Counted from the stretch's first letter, positions 32,701 to 44,640 are shown. The stretch is 64,000 nucleotides of DNA from Cardinalis cardinalis (GCA_014549065.1 JACDOX010000131.1:1437440-1501439), one strand, 5' to 3'. The notes: generated by a model from the sequence alone, not told the origin. Translations and numbers: made by a program.

Positions 32701-35700
32701 TCCTGTTGGGCATCATGGACTACGTCTCCCCCAGCCGCAAAAACGAGGCCGAGCTGAGCGCCAAGGTCGGGCAGCTCCGGACTCTGCTGATCCAGGCCTG
32801 TCCCCTGGGCACCCCCCTGAACACCAACATCCGCAGCCTGAACAGCTCCTTCGAGGACATCCAGGAGATGCCTGTGGATAAGGAGCAGCCAGCCTGGAGA
32901 TCCAGCACCTACAAGGGCAAACCCCAGNTCAATGTCTGCATCGCTGAGAAGGTCAAGTGTATGCAGTATGACCAGAGGGATGTGGTGGACACGTGGCAAG
33001 TTTATGGAGCTGTGAACTGCAAGGTGAGAGCGTTTGATGTGCAAAGTAAATACTCATTTGATGTAAAATGATGTATTGAGTTGAAAATTTTCCCAGTTTT
33101 TGTTGTCTGAGTCATATTCAGGAGTTACTGGTACCTTTGACTGTATGGGGNTAGAGCATAAGAAAATAGTGTAGAAAGTACTCTTACCCCTAAGGAGTTG
33201 CAGCTGGGCCAATTATCAAAGATTATGAACAGGCTACTGTAACCANTGAGAAGAAGAGTGCTATAAAAGAGTGGGTTGGCTGGTTGAGAAGGGAACTGGA
33301 GTCAGTTGGCTATGTTATGAAGAAGAGAAGAAGAAAGAATTGGTGCTCTAAGACACTGCCCATGAGAAACACCAAGAAGGTATGAAATTTTTGGGATAAG
33401 GAGATAGCAGTATGGAACCTGTGCAATAAGATGACAACACTTGACTGCTTGGCCACACTGCCCTTACTTTAAATGAACCACTGAAATGCCTGAATTAGAC
33501 AAAATATATCCAGGCTGAGATGTCTAAATGTCTTTGACAAGTGTCTTTACATGAGCATTTTTAATTGTTTTTCCTGCNAAATGAAAGTTTAATCTTCTGT
33601 TCTTCTTTATGCTGCTACAACAACATTTTGATCCCACAAATGGTGGTGTTTCATGACATAAGAACAGTTGATAAAGAACCTGGAGAAAGAAACTGTTTGT
33701 ATAATNATTCTGGATGGTTTGTATGTGACAGTNGTTTTCATTGTNGAATCCCAGAATGTTTTGGGTTGGAAGGGGCCTTCAAGATCATAACATTCCAACC
33801 CCCTACCATGGGCAGGGACATCTTCCACTATCCCAGGCTGCTCCAAACCCTGTCCAACCAGGCCTTGGATACTTCCAGGGATGGGCTTCCCTGGGCATTG
33901 TTTAATATTAAAATATCTCATTGTTTAATATTGCAAACTGGGTACTATTTACTCAATGCATTCATAATAATTATGAAATATATTAAAATTTGTAACTGTA
34001 ATTTGTACTGTCATTCATTCTTAGTTCTGAATTATGCTTAGGAAGCACACAATATTATCTTGGCACACTGTATTTGGAACTGCCAGTGTTTTCCAAGGAG
34101 AGAGACCTGCTAATAAAGTGGGAATTTAATTATTTGCATGCAGTGGGAATCTCATCTCCAAAGGAGGCCGACCTAAATGCTGCACTTCCACGGGCTGGGT
34201 CATTTCCCACCTGCCATGCTGGCAGGGATTGTGTGGGTGAGCAGCTTCCTGCTCTCAGAGGGACAATTCCCAGGTCATTTTNCAGGGTGGGTGGATGGCC
34301 TTACGCAAGAAGAAAGCTCAGGTGTGATTGTGGCCTGCTGGGGATGAGACAAGGGACACTCTGCTGTGNCAGAGCTGGCATGGGACCACAGAGGCCATCC
34401 AGAGCATGCTGGAATCCATTAAGTGGGTGTTGTGAAAACAACCTAATTAATTAAATTGTCAGCAAGTGTGTGAGACCAATATCTTAGTACTGGTGGTTAG
34501 TAATGATCGAAGCCCACTGAAAATTGGTAGGGATTTTATTTCCTTTTAATGCTAAAAATGTGTTTTATTTTTGAACATCTCGCTGTGACTCGATTCAGGT
34601 ATTTTAGAAGAATGTCTTGACTTCCTTTTGCCCAGTGTGACATCGAGGGATCTGCACCAAACGTCACCCTCAGCCTGACGCTGCCGACCAACGCGCCCCC
34701 GCTCCAGGACATCGTGGTCCATCACTGTGTCACCTCCGTGGACCCTGCCATGCTCCTGTCCACCAGTGCTGAGCCCCTGCATGACTCTGTGTACAATGGA
34801 CCCTACAAATTCCCTTTCATTCCTCCTTCAGATTCCTTNGACCTGTGTTACTACACTTCCCAGGTAACAGCACACTCCCAACTAACATTTCTGTTAGTGT
34901 TCAAACAGAAATGAAGACACCTGTGTGGGCATCAGCCCACACGGGCATGCTGGAGTGAGTTTGAGTCCAATATAGATGACAAAGCATTATATAAAATGGG
35001 TTTTATGTAATATACTGCTTGGAAGGCACTTAAGGACTTGAGTTGTCTGAGTCACCTTCAGGAGATACTGATATCTTTGCTTGGCAATGCTGCTCTTACT
35101 TTAAATCAGCCACTTAAATGCTTGAATTAGGAAAATTCAATATCAGCCTAATATCCAGGCTGAAATGTCAAGTGCATGCCCCCCAAGTCTCTGTTATCAC
35201 AAGCAGCCTGCAGAGTTTAGCACAGTCACTAATTAATGTCTGGGGTCTTTTTTAAAGTACTTTATCAATGAACATAGTATATACCTGATTTTGTGGTGAT
35301 GGTGTTAATATATCTTGAGAATGAATATAGTTTTTTCCAGGTTCCTGTTCCACCAATTTTGGGATGTTACCAACTTGTTGAAGAGGGATCACAGATAAAA
35401 ATAACAGTTAATTTAAAGCTCCATGAAAGCATAAAGAATTCTTTTGAGTACTGTGAAGCTCGTATACCTTTCTTCAACAGGTAAGAATAAAGAAAGCCTA
35501 AATAAATTTCTTCCATTTCTCTATTATCTTCCCAAAATGAACTTGTCAGAAGTCAGTATAACAGATTATGCTCCNATCAGGGTGCTGCCAGTGAACACCA
35601 ACCTTGGTGAAATGAGGTGGAATACAGAATTATACCAGAATATTTGGTGATATTCCAAACACTTCTTAGTTGCTCATCCTGTTTCCCTGTGGTATCTTCT

Positions 35701-37940
35701 CACATGAAACACTGCCACAATCCCCCAGGTGGATTAAGCTGGAGATCACTTCCAGCCCAGGGTTACCTGTTCCTTAAGACTGCTAATCCTAGCTGCAGAT
35801 CAGCTTATCAAAAATATAGTTATTTCAAATTAAAACGATAGTTTTCATCTAAGCCTCTCTGACAGCTGCCACGACCGTGCTGCCACCTAATTATCATGAA
35901 AATTCAAAGATGNAATGATACAAAGTTGCTGATGCTGATCACAGTGTTAGTAAAACACTATCAGTGAGCTAAAACATCAACAGCTCCTTTATGATTACTG
36001 AGCTGAGAGCACAGTGATTTCCTCCTGCTCTGTAATTTCTTCTCATAAATTAGCAGTGTGNTCAGATAGGTGTGATTGGTCTGTATGCACATAAATAACA
36101 TCTGTCAGCATTTCCTGGCTTTCTGTAACAAAACAGGCATTAACAAATGCTGAATGATAGTGATTGCAGTGGTTTTCTTTCTCCTCTCTCCCATCTAGGG
36201 GCCCCATTGCTCAGNTAGAGTACAAAGTTAGTTATGGCCAGCTGGATTTGTTCCGGGAGAAGAGCCTCCTGGTTTGGGTCATTGGTAAGGACCTCCCNTC
36301 TGTGACTGCCCTTCCTGCCCCAGCCCTTTCTCTGCAGCCTGGGCACAGCTGTGGGACATCTAATGGATGCTGTCTCTGCCTTTAGGACAGAAGTTCCCCA
36401 AATCTTTGGAGGTTTCCCTGACTGGAACTGTGTCTTTTGGCACCGCAGGCAAAGAGCACCCGACTGATTATGTGTGCACTGGGAACACTGCTTATGTCAA
36501 AGTAAGTCACAGACTGGGAAAAGAGGCCTTAGCAGCCACTTTTTTATTGTCTTCAATTGAAGATACATTGATTTAAAATCTCATATTCTCAGCATGGATC
36601 TTTGTTTTCCTGCCTAGAGGATTTGACATCCTGTCACTTTTGAGTGGCCTTGCATATGCAGAGCATGTGACACAGATTGCCAGGATTTGCACAGCAAGGG
36701 TGGCAATGTGCATCTGATCGTGTTTTCCCTCTCTTTTTGTAGCTGTATTTTAGGATCCCAGACTTCACACTTACTGGATGTTATGTAGACCAGCATTCTG
36801 TTCAGATCTTTGTTCCAGGGAAGCCCAAAATTACTGCATGTGAGTTGCTAGAATTGAATTGAGGTTATGAACTGGCTATCAATGACTAAAATTACATAAC
36901 TGAAGTTGGACTTTTGTTCTCTGCTTTTGAGTTGGGGTTTTTTTGTGATGTTTAAAGCATCTCTGGACTAGGGACAGGCCTCTCCCTTTGAAATGAGAGC
37001 TCTTACAAAGTCAGTCTCTCTCTGGGGCTCTCTCCCTCTGCCCTGTGCTGCTTCCTATGCTCTCCATAATGCCAGAACTTTTTTGGAGGACACAGGGATG
37101 ATCCTCCCTAACCTGGCCTCTTGTTTGGACACCTTTGTCAGAGACATTTTGGGTGGGTTGGCAGTACCCAGGCACAGAACTCAGCTCCTGCATGCAAGGT
37201 GACACTGCTGCTNTCAGTGTCACCACACCAGCACCTCTTGGTGGATGTGGCTCTATGCAGAATGTGTGAAGCAGAACCCAAGTCTGCTTTTTGTTAACAC
37301 ATGAGCACTGGCAAGCCTGCACCAAAATACCCTAAATGGCACACAGAAAGCACTCATTAAAGCTGAGCAGCTCTGCCTGATGGAAGCATTTTTAATTGTA
37401 GCTGTCNCTCTGTTGCAACTTTTGCCCGTCATGGTGGCAGAACTCAGTAAATGCCTTTTGAAAAGCATGGTCTACACTGTTTAATTTTGTGACAGGTCAC
37501 ACTCAGCCCTAAATTGTAACACAGNAAAAGCAGCATTTTCATGTTTTATATTGAGTGTGCAATTTATATTCATTGAACAAAATCCAAGCCATCCACCTGC
37601 TTTTGACTTAACCTCTGTTTGAATTTTAAGCTCATGACTGATACATTAGTAAAGGTAATTGAAGCTGAGACTTTAAATGTCTCATTATCAGAAACGATTT
37701 TCAAATAATAGTAAGAGTCTTACAGTTTAAAGAGGCCATTATACCTTTTCTGTAAACTGGTAAGGATGGATTAGTAGTCACTTAACTTGGATGAAGGAAT
37801 GTCTGATTGTGAGGCACCCTGTAATGCTTATTTTTCTTGCCTGTTTTTTCCCTTTAGCCCGGGAATTGATTTCTTCTGATTACTACATCTGGAATTCCAA
37901 AGCACCAGCACCTATGGTATTCAAACCCTTACTGGACTAA
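26670..37940 (+). CDS. AP5M1: AP5M1, AP-5 complex subunit mu-1 (MUDENG), whole gene span
   Basis: This gene encodes the mu subunit of adaptor complex AP-5, which works with SPG11 and SPG15 at late endosomes in retrieval traffic. Eight coding exons join in frame to 1,464 nt including TAA, or 487 residues, close to the roughly 490 I recall for mammals. Exons 1-2 encode the N-terminal longin-like part (MALRALWLLRHDPAAGGAVL, then RRYPTVELRAKSFNGS). From about residue 205 the mu-homology domain follows (KGKPQ.NVCIAEKVKCMQYD, CYYTSQVPVPPILGCYQ, LKLHESIKNSFEYCEARIPF, REKSLLVWVIGQKFPKS, ISSDYYIWNSKAPAP). Single Ns affect codons in exons 2, 3 and 5. The C-terminal tail MVFKPLLD differs from the mammalian end. 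Intron 1 carries a minisatellite and an LTR stack. Confidence 0.97.
26940..27350 (+). repeat. G-rich minisatellite in AP5M1 intron 1
   Basis: About eight imperfect tandem copies of a ~54-bp unit (spacing of the shared GGAGGAAATC block varies from about 39 to 55 bp). The plus strand is rich in GGGG runs. The periodicity keeps several frames open on both strands, giving long spurious ORFs. It starts about 200 bp inside the intron, just beyond the CpG island. Confidence 0.9.
27351..30440. other. AP5M1 intron 1, middle part, nothing recognised
   Basis: Unique-looking sequence with poly-A/T runs (28484-28503 is a T run) and a TTATTATTG-type microsatellite at about 29966-30003. No gene or clear transposon was seen. 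Confidence 0.45.
30441..30629 (-). mobile_element. Possible retroviral internal fragment beside LTR D1
   Basis: On the minus strand, downstream of LTR D1, a GTGGGGCCCAACAAG stretch (30585-30599 region) faintly resembles a lysine-tRNA primer-binding site. This is weak evidence that D1 keeps some internal sequence; I cannot identify any gag, pol or env reading frame. Confidence 0.25.
30630..31271 (-). mobile_element. LTR, family 3 (copy D1), in AP5M1 intron 1
   Basis: An LTR-like block that in its own sense starts TGCTGGAACCCAGGGCACGG at 31271. It carries an AATAAAC signal (minus strand, 30690-30695). Its start recurs at 32353 and at 63356. The 3' boundary near 30630 is approximate, and I found no convincing target duplication. 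Confidence 0.6.
31309..32295 (+). mobile_element. Solo LTR, family 1 (copy B), itself interrupted by LTR E3
   Basis: It begins TGCCAGAACCC and ends GATCCCGAGA, with a perfect GGAGTC target duplication at 31303-31308 and 32296-32301. Removing the 382 bp added by LTR E3 and its duplication leaves about 605 bp, close to the 620 bp of copies A and C. TATA-like and AATAAAC signals are in the same order as in C. It is in the same orientation as AP5M1. Confidence 0.88.
31699..32074 (-). mobile_element. Solo LTR, family 2 (copy E3), nested in LTR B
   Basis: A 376-bp family-2 LTR, TGTGACAATG...TGTGACA on the plus strand. The flanks are AATTTA (31693-31698) and AATGTA (32075-32080): a 6-bp duplication with one substitution. 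The uninterrupted family-1 copies show this is the original target inside LTR B. Confidence 0.86.
32378..33023 (+). CDS. AP5M1: AP5M1 coding exon 2 (646 nt)
   Basis: Residues 23-238. The acceptor CCTGCAG|GCG completes an AGG Arg codon and RYPTVELRAKSFNGSTRVPI follows. It holds the longin-like region and the start of the mu-homology domain, ending TWQVYGAVNCK. The donor is CAAG|GTGAGA. Ns at 32452 and 32929 leave two codons open. LTR-derived sequence ends only 24 bp upstream of the exon. Confidence 0.96.
33744..33900 (-). mobile_element. CR1 LINE 3' fragment in AP5M1 intron 2
   Basis: Antisense CR1 tail: TTTTGGGTTGGAAGGGGCC, CCATGGGCAGGGACATCTTC and the following CTATCCCAGGCTGCTCCAAA block. 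Confidence 0.85.
33901..34635. other. AP5M1 intron 2, remainder, nothing recognised
   Basis: No repeat family or gene was recognised between the CR1 tail and exon 3. Confidence 0.4.
34636..34863 (+). CDS. AP5M1: AP5M1 coding exon 3
   Basis: Residues 239-314 (CDIEGSAPNVTLSLTLPTNA to DLCYYTSQ), 76 codons in phase 0. The acceptor is GCCCAG|TGT and the donor CCCAG|GTAACA. An N at 34839 falls in the codon before DLCYY. Confidence 0.95.
35341..35480 (+). CDS. AP5M1: AP5M1 coding exon 4
   Basis: Residues 315-361 (VPVPPILGCYQLVEEGSQIK to CEARIPFFNR), in the mu-homology domain. The acceptor is TTTCCAG|GTT and the donor ACAG|GTAAGA. Confidence 0.95.
36199..36284 (+). CDS. AP5M1: AP5M1 coding exon 5
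   Basis: Residues 361-390 (RGPIAQ, then EYKVSYGQLDLFREKSLLVW, VIG). An N at 36215 leaves one codon open between Q and E. The acceptor is ATCTAG|GGG and the donor ATTG|GTAAGG. Confidence 0.94.
36386..36501 (+). CDS. AP5M1: AP5M1 coding exon 6
   Basis: Residues 390-428 (GQKFPKSLEVSLTGTVSFGT to CTGNTAYVK). The acceptor is CTTTAG|GAC and the donor CAAA|GTAAGT. Confidence 0.95.
36743..36839 (+). CDS. AP5M1: AP5M1 coding exon 7
   Basis: Residues 429-461 (LYFRIPDFTLTGCYVDQHSV to GKPKITA). The acceptor is TTGTAG|CTG with a strong pyrimidine tract and the donor GCAT|GTGAGT. Confidence 0.95.
37858..37940 (+). CDS. AP5M1: AP5M1 coding exon 8 (terminal)
   Basis: Residues 461-487 plus TAA (split Ser, RELISSDYYIWNSKAPAPMV, FKPLLD). 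The acceptor is CTTTAG|CCC. The core through WNSKAPAP matches the family; the final eight residues are divergent. Confidence 0.95.
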
Positions 37941-38010
37941 TGTACTTGGGGATAATTTTAATATTTAAACAAAGCACAGTGTTAATGAGATTTATGTCAT
38001 GATACGGTAA

Positions 38011-38016
38011 AATAAA
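38011..38016 (+). terminator. AP5M1: AP5M1 poly(A) signal
   Basis: A canonical AATAAA, 71 bp after the stop codon, followed by a T-rich, TGTGTT-containing stretch. It implies a short 3' UTR of about 100 nt, although a longer alternative form cannot be excluded. Confidence 0.75.
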
Positions 38017-41000
38017 TGTTCTTCAGCACTTTTGCTTTCTTTGTGTTCTTAAAAATTTCTGTTGGTGGAAAATGAGAGGTCACTTGTCTTAAAAACATGA
38101 GTTGGGTTTAAATGGTTGAGTTCTGGCTGACAGCCTAGAGAGGACAATTTGAAATGTACTTGCTGTGGTTGGTTTTACTTTCCCTTCTAACTTTAGCTGG
38201 TACAAAATATGTCCCTGGTGTTACAAGTACAGACATTGAGATTCCCAGTTACTTCACTGGTTTCCCATTGCAGGATGGGAAAGGTTTCAGCATCCTATTC
38301 CTGTCCTGAAGTCAGAAGAATCTCATCAAACTCCAGAGAACAGTTCAAAGCAGAAGTTCTTTTATTTTTACAAGATGTGTACAGAATACACACCAGTCAG
38401 TAATTCACAAGGATTGTCAGGAGGAGGAATATGGCATGAGCAGCACTTCTGAAAGTGGAGGCAATTTCAATGAAGGAATCTTCTTTGCCTCTTCCAGCAG
38501 AAGTGGTGAGTTCCCTTGTACACATGCCTGGGAACTGCTCTGGAAGCAGAGGTGTGAACTGGGTTTTCCAGCTCACAAAACTAGTTCTGAGGAGGCAAAA
38601 TCAGCTAAGTTTGCTGGAGATTCCAGAAACCTTCACTGAGCTGTTTTTCATGGAAAAGTAGGTGGAAAAAGGTCTCAATTTACAGATGCAAACCTCTAAT
38701 TTTGAGATCTGCAGGAACACAGGAAATGGACTTCAGGAGGGTTCCCAGGAAATGTGCAGATTCTGAAGGGCTGGTGAGGAGGTGCCAGAACTTGGAGAGC
38801 AGCACAAAAGCAGAGGATGCTGATTCCTAACAGAGCTGCTCCTGCCCTGCCTCGTGTCTCACTGTGCTCTGTGGGGTAACTGAGATCAGGGATTGTGCAA
38901 GGAGGGAAGTTTTAAGCTATAATCTGAAAAATACTTAGATTTTAAATACAGATTTTAAATACTTAGATTTTAAATACTTAGATTTTTAAAAATACAGAGC
39001 AATCTGATGAGTTGGTTAAATGTTCTAGAGGGTGGAGATGCTGTTGAGCTGAAACTGCTGTGCAAACTTAGAGCTGTGCCCTGTTTCACACAGGTGATGT
39101 GTCTGTTTTGTTTAGCAGCAAAGTGAGTTTGTGATTTTTGCCCAGGACCCTGCTGGAGTTGTCCACGTGCCTGGACACCACAGTGTGAGTGGGAAGAGGA
39201 GCTCTCTCTGCTGGAAGGGTTTAGAGCCTGTTTTGAGCACCAGGCCACGGGGTTTGCCTTCCACCTACCCATGAGAAAGGTGGGAGCTCTGCTCTGCACA
39301 GCAGCACTCTGCAGGAATGGCTTTTCTTANTCAAACACCCCCCAGTAAATTCTGGGAAGCAATGGCACTGCCTAAATTAGTGATATTTTAGGAGACCCTT
39401 TGCACTTAATTTCTAAATCCTGATCCTTTGNGTTTCCCTCTTGCCCATGACCCTGNCTCTCTCATGGTTAGGGCAGTTGAGCTGCTCAGGAATGGAGGGC
39501 GCTGGCTTTGGTAAGCTAAAAAAGCCATTTATTCTCCAGAAGCNGTGAAAGGAAATTATGAACTGGTTTGCACACACTCAGTAGGGCAGGTTTGGGAGGA
39601 GGAAGGGAGGGGGCAGGTGATGTTTCCCTCCTAGCCCTGAGCAGTTTTTCATAACCTCACATCAGCCATCACCTATTCTGATTTGTTATCAAGGTTTGTT
39701 CTGGAGGTTTTGCAGTGCTCTGCTCAGGGACAGCTCTGTAGTGAGAAGAGTGGGGNAAGGAGCCCTGTCTGCCTTTGTAGGAGTGGAGAGATCTCTGTGC
39801 AGATGTGGGTGTCAGCACACCCTGTTCTTTGGGAAGCACCAGGAAGGGGAAAGGCAGCAAAACACAGCAGGTTAAAGGCACACAGCTTCACCCAGCATTG
39901 TGCAACCCCTGTGGGACACCCACACTGGGGAGAAACCAGAGGGGGAGCTTCTCCTGGCCCAAATGGATCCTTCACACTCATGGATGTTTCCTAAATATTA
40001 ATAAGGTAGGAAAGTAGTAAAATCAGCTTGGTAAACTCACTAAGTTAGGGGACACTGGGTAGATAACATAGGAAGAGTTCAAGGAGTTACAAATGACTAA
40101 ATCTTTCTGTGTTTCTCTGTTTCCTCTGTAGTTGCCCAGATAATGTCACTATTTCTTTATCTGCTTTGAGCACTTGTCCTGTTTTATGCAAGGACAAAAG
40201 CCCTTCAAACCCCAAATCAGGAAGATCTGATGTAGAGCTCACATGAGCCTGAGGACTCCCAGGGCAGAGCTGGTACCTAACAGAGATTCTGGCTCTTTAA
40301 TAAAAAACCCAAGTTTTTAATACAACAGTTTCCTTAAAAATGTATTAAAGGGAAAAAAACAAAAAAAATTCTTTTGGTACAGAGTGCTGTTTCTTCTACC
40401 AGAATCTTTGCTGCTTGAAGTGCTTCTATTTATAATTTTGTCACAGGCATAGATTATATGAGATCTTTGTGAGGGTAACTTTGCACAGACTTTCCAAAAG
40501 AATTGGCCAAAGAGTTCCCCAGACTTTGTATTGTGTTTCAGAGGGCCAGATGAAAANTAAGATGCAAAGAACTGAAAACAATAAATGTAAGGACTTAAAT
40601 AATGGGTTACAAACCTGACATCCCCCCNNCNAAAAAAAAANAATTTAAATATTGGGTATAAATATCAAGGATTAAACATGGAANTCACTTCATTACTGAA
40701 ATTAATTTGTTTCATTTCATTAAAATTTGGGAGTAATGTAAGAAACAGCGATTAAAGTTAATTTAAAGCAAATATACTCTGTCAAAGCTTTTGAGNTGAG
40801 ACTGAACATTAGTTGGCAATGAGAATTGATGGAACAGACCTCCAAGAAATTAACATAATTCAAAATCCATTCTATAACCCACTAAACACAGCAAAAATGG
40901 CTGAGGTTTCCAAATCCAGTGGTGTTGGGAAACCCTCATCAAACATATTTTATTTAACACTTGTGGAAGGTGTGGAGGGAAATGGGGAATTTGCACTGAG

Positions 41001-43814
41001 GTTCCCAGAGGCTGAGAAGCTGCAATTCCTGTTCCTCTCACCACAGAGGGGAATGAGTACCCTAAAAACAGTTCCATGTTGTCAAATCTGTCACTGATCA
41101 CTACTCAGTGATTTGATGGTTTTCCAATTTTCTGGAAGCCCTTTCCTCCCCCAAGGTGTTTGGTGACAGCTCCAAGATGGTTTATGCCAGTTCCTCAAGA
41201 ACTTTGGGGTAAATCCTGTTCCCTGAGATAATTTGGAAGTTGTCATTTTTTCATGTAATTCAGCCCTTCCCACCTCTGCATTTTTCGCTGTTTTTACCAG
41301 CATTAACTGCTGTGGCCATTTGTTACAGTAAACACAGAAACAATGAGGCATTCAACGTTCCATGGCTGTCCCCACTTTATTCATGCTGTCCCAGGAATTG
41401 GCCACACTTTGTCCTATTTGTACAAGCCCTGCTGAGATTTCAGCCAGAAGAGAGTTTCTAAGTCCATGTTTGTCCCTCACTACTTTTGCTGACTCCCTCA
41501 CCACCACCTCCCTGTTATCTCACCCCAAGGGGATAGACAAAATAAAAGGGTTTTAATTTTAGCACCTTTTATTTCAAGACCTTTTGCAGTGGGGAAAACC
41601 AAGCCCACACAAATCTGAATGCATCCTGAGGGCACCATGGTGGGAAATCCNTGCAGCCCTCGACCCCAAATGAGACATTGGGTGAGAATTTTGTGCACCC
41701 CAGTGTGGGAAGTGCAAGTTTTCCTGGANGAGCTGCTCTAGCTCTGTATGGCTGTCAGTGGGAACCCCACAGGGGCACCTTGGAATTGTTTCTAAATTTC
41801 ATTCCAATGCCTGAATTCCCCTCNTGCTACCAAAATCTTGCCACACAAACCCAATACAAGAATTCAGGTGCAGAGAACAGATTTAACTCTGACTGTGACT
41901 CCCCTGGACATCCTGGGGACCTCCAGCATGGNGATAGGTGCCACTCACTGACCACCTAAAATTCCTCTTCCTTATTTCCCCAAACCTCCTGTTGCCCTAA
42001 GATGCACCAATCTGCTGATTTTTGCAGGAATGAGGTGGTAATTCAATAAGGTGGTAATTGAATAAGGTGGTAATTCCCCCTGCAGGTGAGCAGGACCTGA
42101 GAGAAAAAAAGGCTCTTTTCCCCTAAAAATGGGGATTCTCTCTCTTGTGAGCAGGCTGGCATTAAAGCAGGGTCTCTTTCCACCCACATCCAGATTCAAA
42201 GGACTGTGGGGTCGTTACTGCAGCCCTGCAGCAGGCAGGACACCCAGCCAGAATTCCCAAGAGTCTTTCCCAGGAAAGCAGCATCCCTGGAACTGCAGCG
42301 AGGAGGACAGCAGTGCCNCCACTCCATCCCAAATCAAGGGGGCCAGGGAGGAGCTGGAAAGGAGAGGAGCTGGCCCATTGCTCCCCCAGCCAAACCCCAC
42401 TGTCCTCAAAGGGGCTGGAGGGCTCTCCCAAAAGCTTCCATTAAAGATGCACCTGTTCCCCAGGATGCCACACCCTCAACAAATCCAGCCAAATACTACA
42501 GGGACATCTCAACCCTCAGGGATGCTTTTCTTCCTAAGGACTCCTGACCCACAGTGCAACTGAAAATCAGATCTTTTAAGGCACAGGCCTGCCCCCTTTT
42601 CTCCTTCTTGCCTTTATGAGGCCTCCAAGAAAGCTGGTCGAGCTCTAGATAATTTTTTGAAAGCCTGATGCCNTTTGTAGAGACACATAACAGCAGAGAA
42701 CTAAACCCAGCCCATTTTCTCCCCAATGACATCAGCTGGTCACTTTTGATTTTCTCTAGAAACCTATCTCTTCAGGACCTTTCTTTTTGCTTTTTCTTTA
42801 TTTTTTTGAAGTCAAAGTCTGTTTCCCGTTTGGTAGGTGACCTGTTTAATGTTTTCCCTGTGTCTGGGAACTCCTTAGTGTAATTAGCGACCTTTGAACT
42901 CCACAACTAATCCTGAGCTATTTTGTATTCCTTACTCATCTTTAAGGCTGGACCTTTCTTTTCTTTTGAGTCTGCTGCCACAATTAAAGAAGAAACAGCT
43001 GCATTTCAAAGGGATTCCAATTCCAGAAGCTTAATCGTGATTGACATGTTCTTATTCTAAGCTATAAGAAACTCTAAGAGTCCTTTCTTGGGTTAAAACT
43101 TCAATCATTTTCTAAAAAATTATCTCAATATGGATTTTATTCATTTTCTTTGATAACCATTCTTTGTGATTTTTTTAACTTGAAAGATGCTTTGAGTTTG
43201 TGATGAATATGAACTGCGCCCACCGAAAGAATGAATGGTGTCGGGCTCGGGCTGGGTGCAGAAGTGCCTAAATTCCATTTATTGTCAAAATCTGATTATG
43301 AAACCTGACGTCCTCCGTGTAGCTTGACATCATTCCACATGCCCCAAAGGAAGGAGAGGTGGAAGCTCTTGCAAATGAACCCCAGGAAGGCTGGGGAGGG
43401 AGATGGCATAAAGCATTCTCCANAAACAGATATATTTTTTAACAGCTTTTCCCAATTTTTATAGCGAAGATTAAGAAGCCTACCAGTGTTGGAAGGGCCC
43501 CTCTTCACTCTTGGAGAAATGAATTCCCAATGAAAAGTCACTGCCAAAAGCACCTGCCTTAAAACAGGGGTAATTCTTGAGGTTTAAAATTATTGCCACA
43601 ACCCCACAACAAACCCTGAGTGAGGCTGTGGCACTTAAATCTCCTCCAAGGGCTGATCCTAGAAAATGATGGGAGCCTATTGGGTCTTGTTATTTAATTA
43701 TCTCCCTCTCACTTACATTCAAATTCAGCATGACTTCAGAAAGACGGGTTAGAAAGGAAAAAAAAAAAAGCAAAAAGCCTGAAAATCTGTTTGTGTGTTT
43801 GCCCAGATCCACCT
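38017..43814. other. Intergenic, no gene recognised
   Basis: Open frames here are short and lack splice-supported homology to anything I know. Small tandem repeats occur at 38925-38995 (about 16-bp TTAGATTTTAAATAC units) and 42033-42078 (three 17-bp AATAAGGTGGTAATT units). A run of Ns and A's lies near 40627-40643. Confidence 0.5.
42033..42078. repeat. 17-bp tandem repeat, three copies
   Basis: The motif AAGGTGGTAATTCAAT recurs about three times with one- or two-base changes. Confidence 0.7.
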
Positions 43815-44148
43815 GATCTTTGGCACATGGACCCGTGGGCATCACTGATGGTCTAAACCTGCCCAAAATCATCCCAAAGAGCCCCAGGAATGGCAGCAGG
43901 CGAGACCTGGTGTTCCTAAGACAAAGGTCAAATAAGAAAAGGATGTTAATAAACAGCCCTCCATTTAAAGGGACTTTTTTTCTTCTTTTTTTTTCCCCCT
44001 CTTTTTTTTTTTTTTAAGGATTACATCTTAAATTCCAACAAATCAGATTTAGGAGTTGCAGAAAGTGAAATTGATCCATCCCTCAGCCAAACTTTGCAAT
44101 ACTTTCCTGTTCTGACATCATTTAGATAGTTAGCTGCATTATCAGATT
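43815..44148 (+). repeat. Left arm of a large inverted repeat
   Basis: This arm matches the reverse complement of 45550-45870. Long shared blocks include GACAAAGGTCAAATA, AATAAACAGCCCTCCA, AAATCAGATTTAGGAGTT and GATCCATCCCTCAGC. The poly-T tract at 43974-44019 differs in length between the arms. By eye the identity is well above chance, perhaps three quarters. Confidence 0.85.
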
Positions 44149-44149
44149 A

Positions 44150-44640
44150 AAAACCATTGTACAGGGCCGCTGAAAGGAAAAGGAGCCAAAAAGCTAAACA
44201 CTGCCTGAATTCTGAACCTTTTAACCTGGCTGAAGTACGGTGGGGTCCCTGTTATGCAAATACCTTCAATCCTCTGCTAAGTTCAGTGGAAATAATTTTC
44301 TTGAATGACAGGTTTATTCAGCAAGGATTCAGTTGGCGATTAATCCCCCTTTGATCTAAGGTATTTCACTTAACTACCAGTTACCTCGTCCTGACAAAGT
44401 GCAACCGAGATTAGGGAGATCACCCCAACGCGGCCGGCCTGCCCGTTTATTCTCCCCAGCCGTTCAAAGGGAAGGGCCAGGAATGCAATCTATTCCCACT
44501 ATTTGAAGATGGAAAGTGCTGTCTCCCGAGTTAGAAAGTCAATTGAATACCAAGTGGGGCTCGCTCCTGACCCAGCTCCCGACCCGAGATATTCCCACTC
44601 CTCCTCGGGATAGTTTTGTTCTGACCCCGCTCTCAGCCAG
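44150..44640. promoter_or_regulatory. Candidate regulatory element within the inverted-repeat spacer
   Basis: Unique-looking sequence with a POU octamer ATGCAAAT (44254-44261), a bicoid/OTX-type TAATCC (44341-44346) and a TCF/LEF-type CTTTGATC (44349-44356) close together. No ORF or repeat explains it. Regulatory function is an inference from motif density only. Confidence 0.35.

Noticed and set aside
32310..33044. Minus-strand 244-codon frame
   Set aside because: It is the shadow of AP5M1 exon 2, whose plus-strand frame matches the family.
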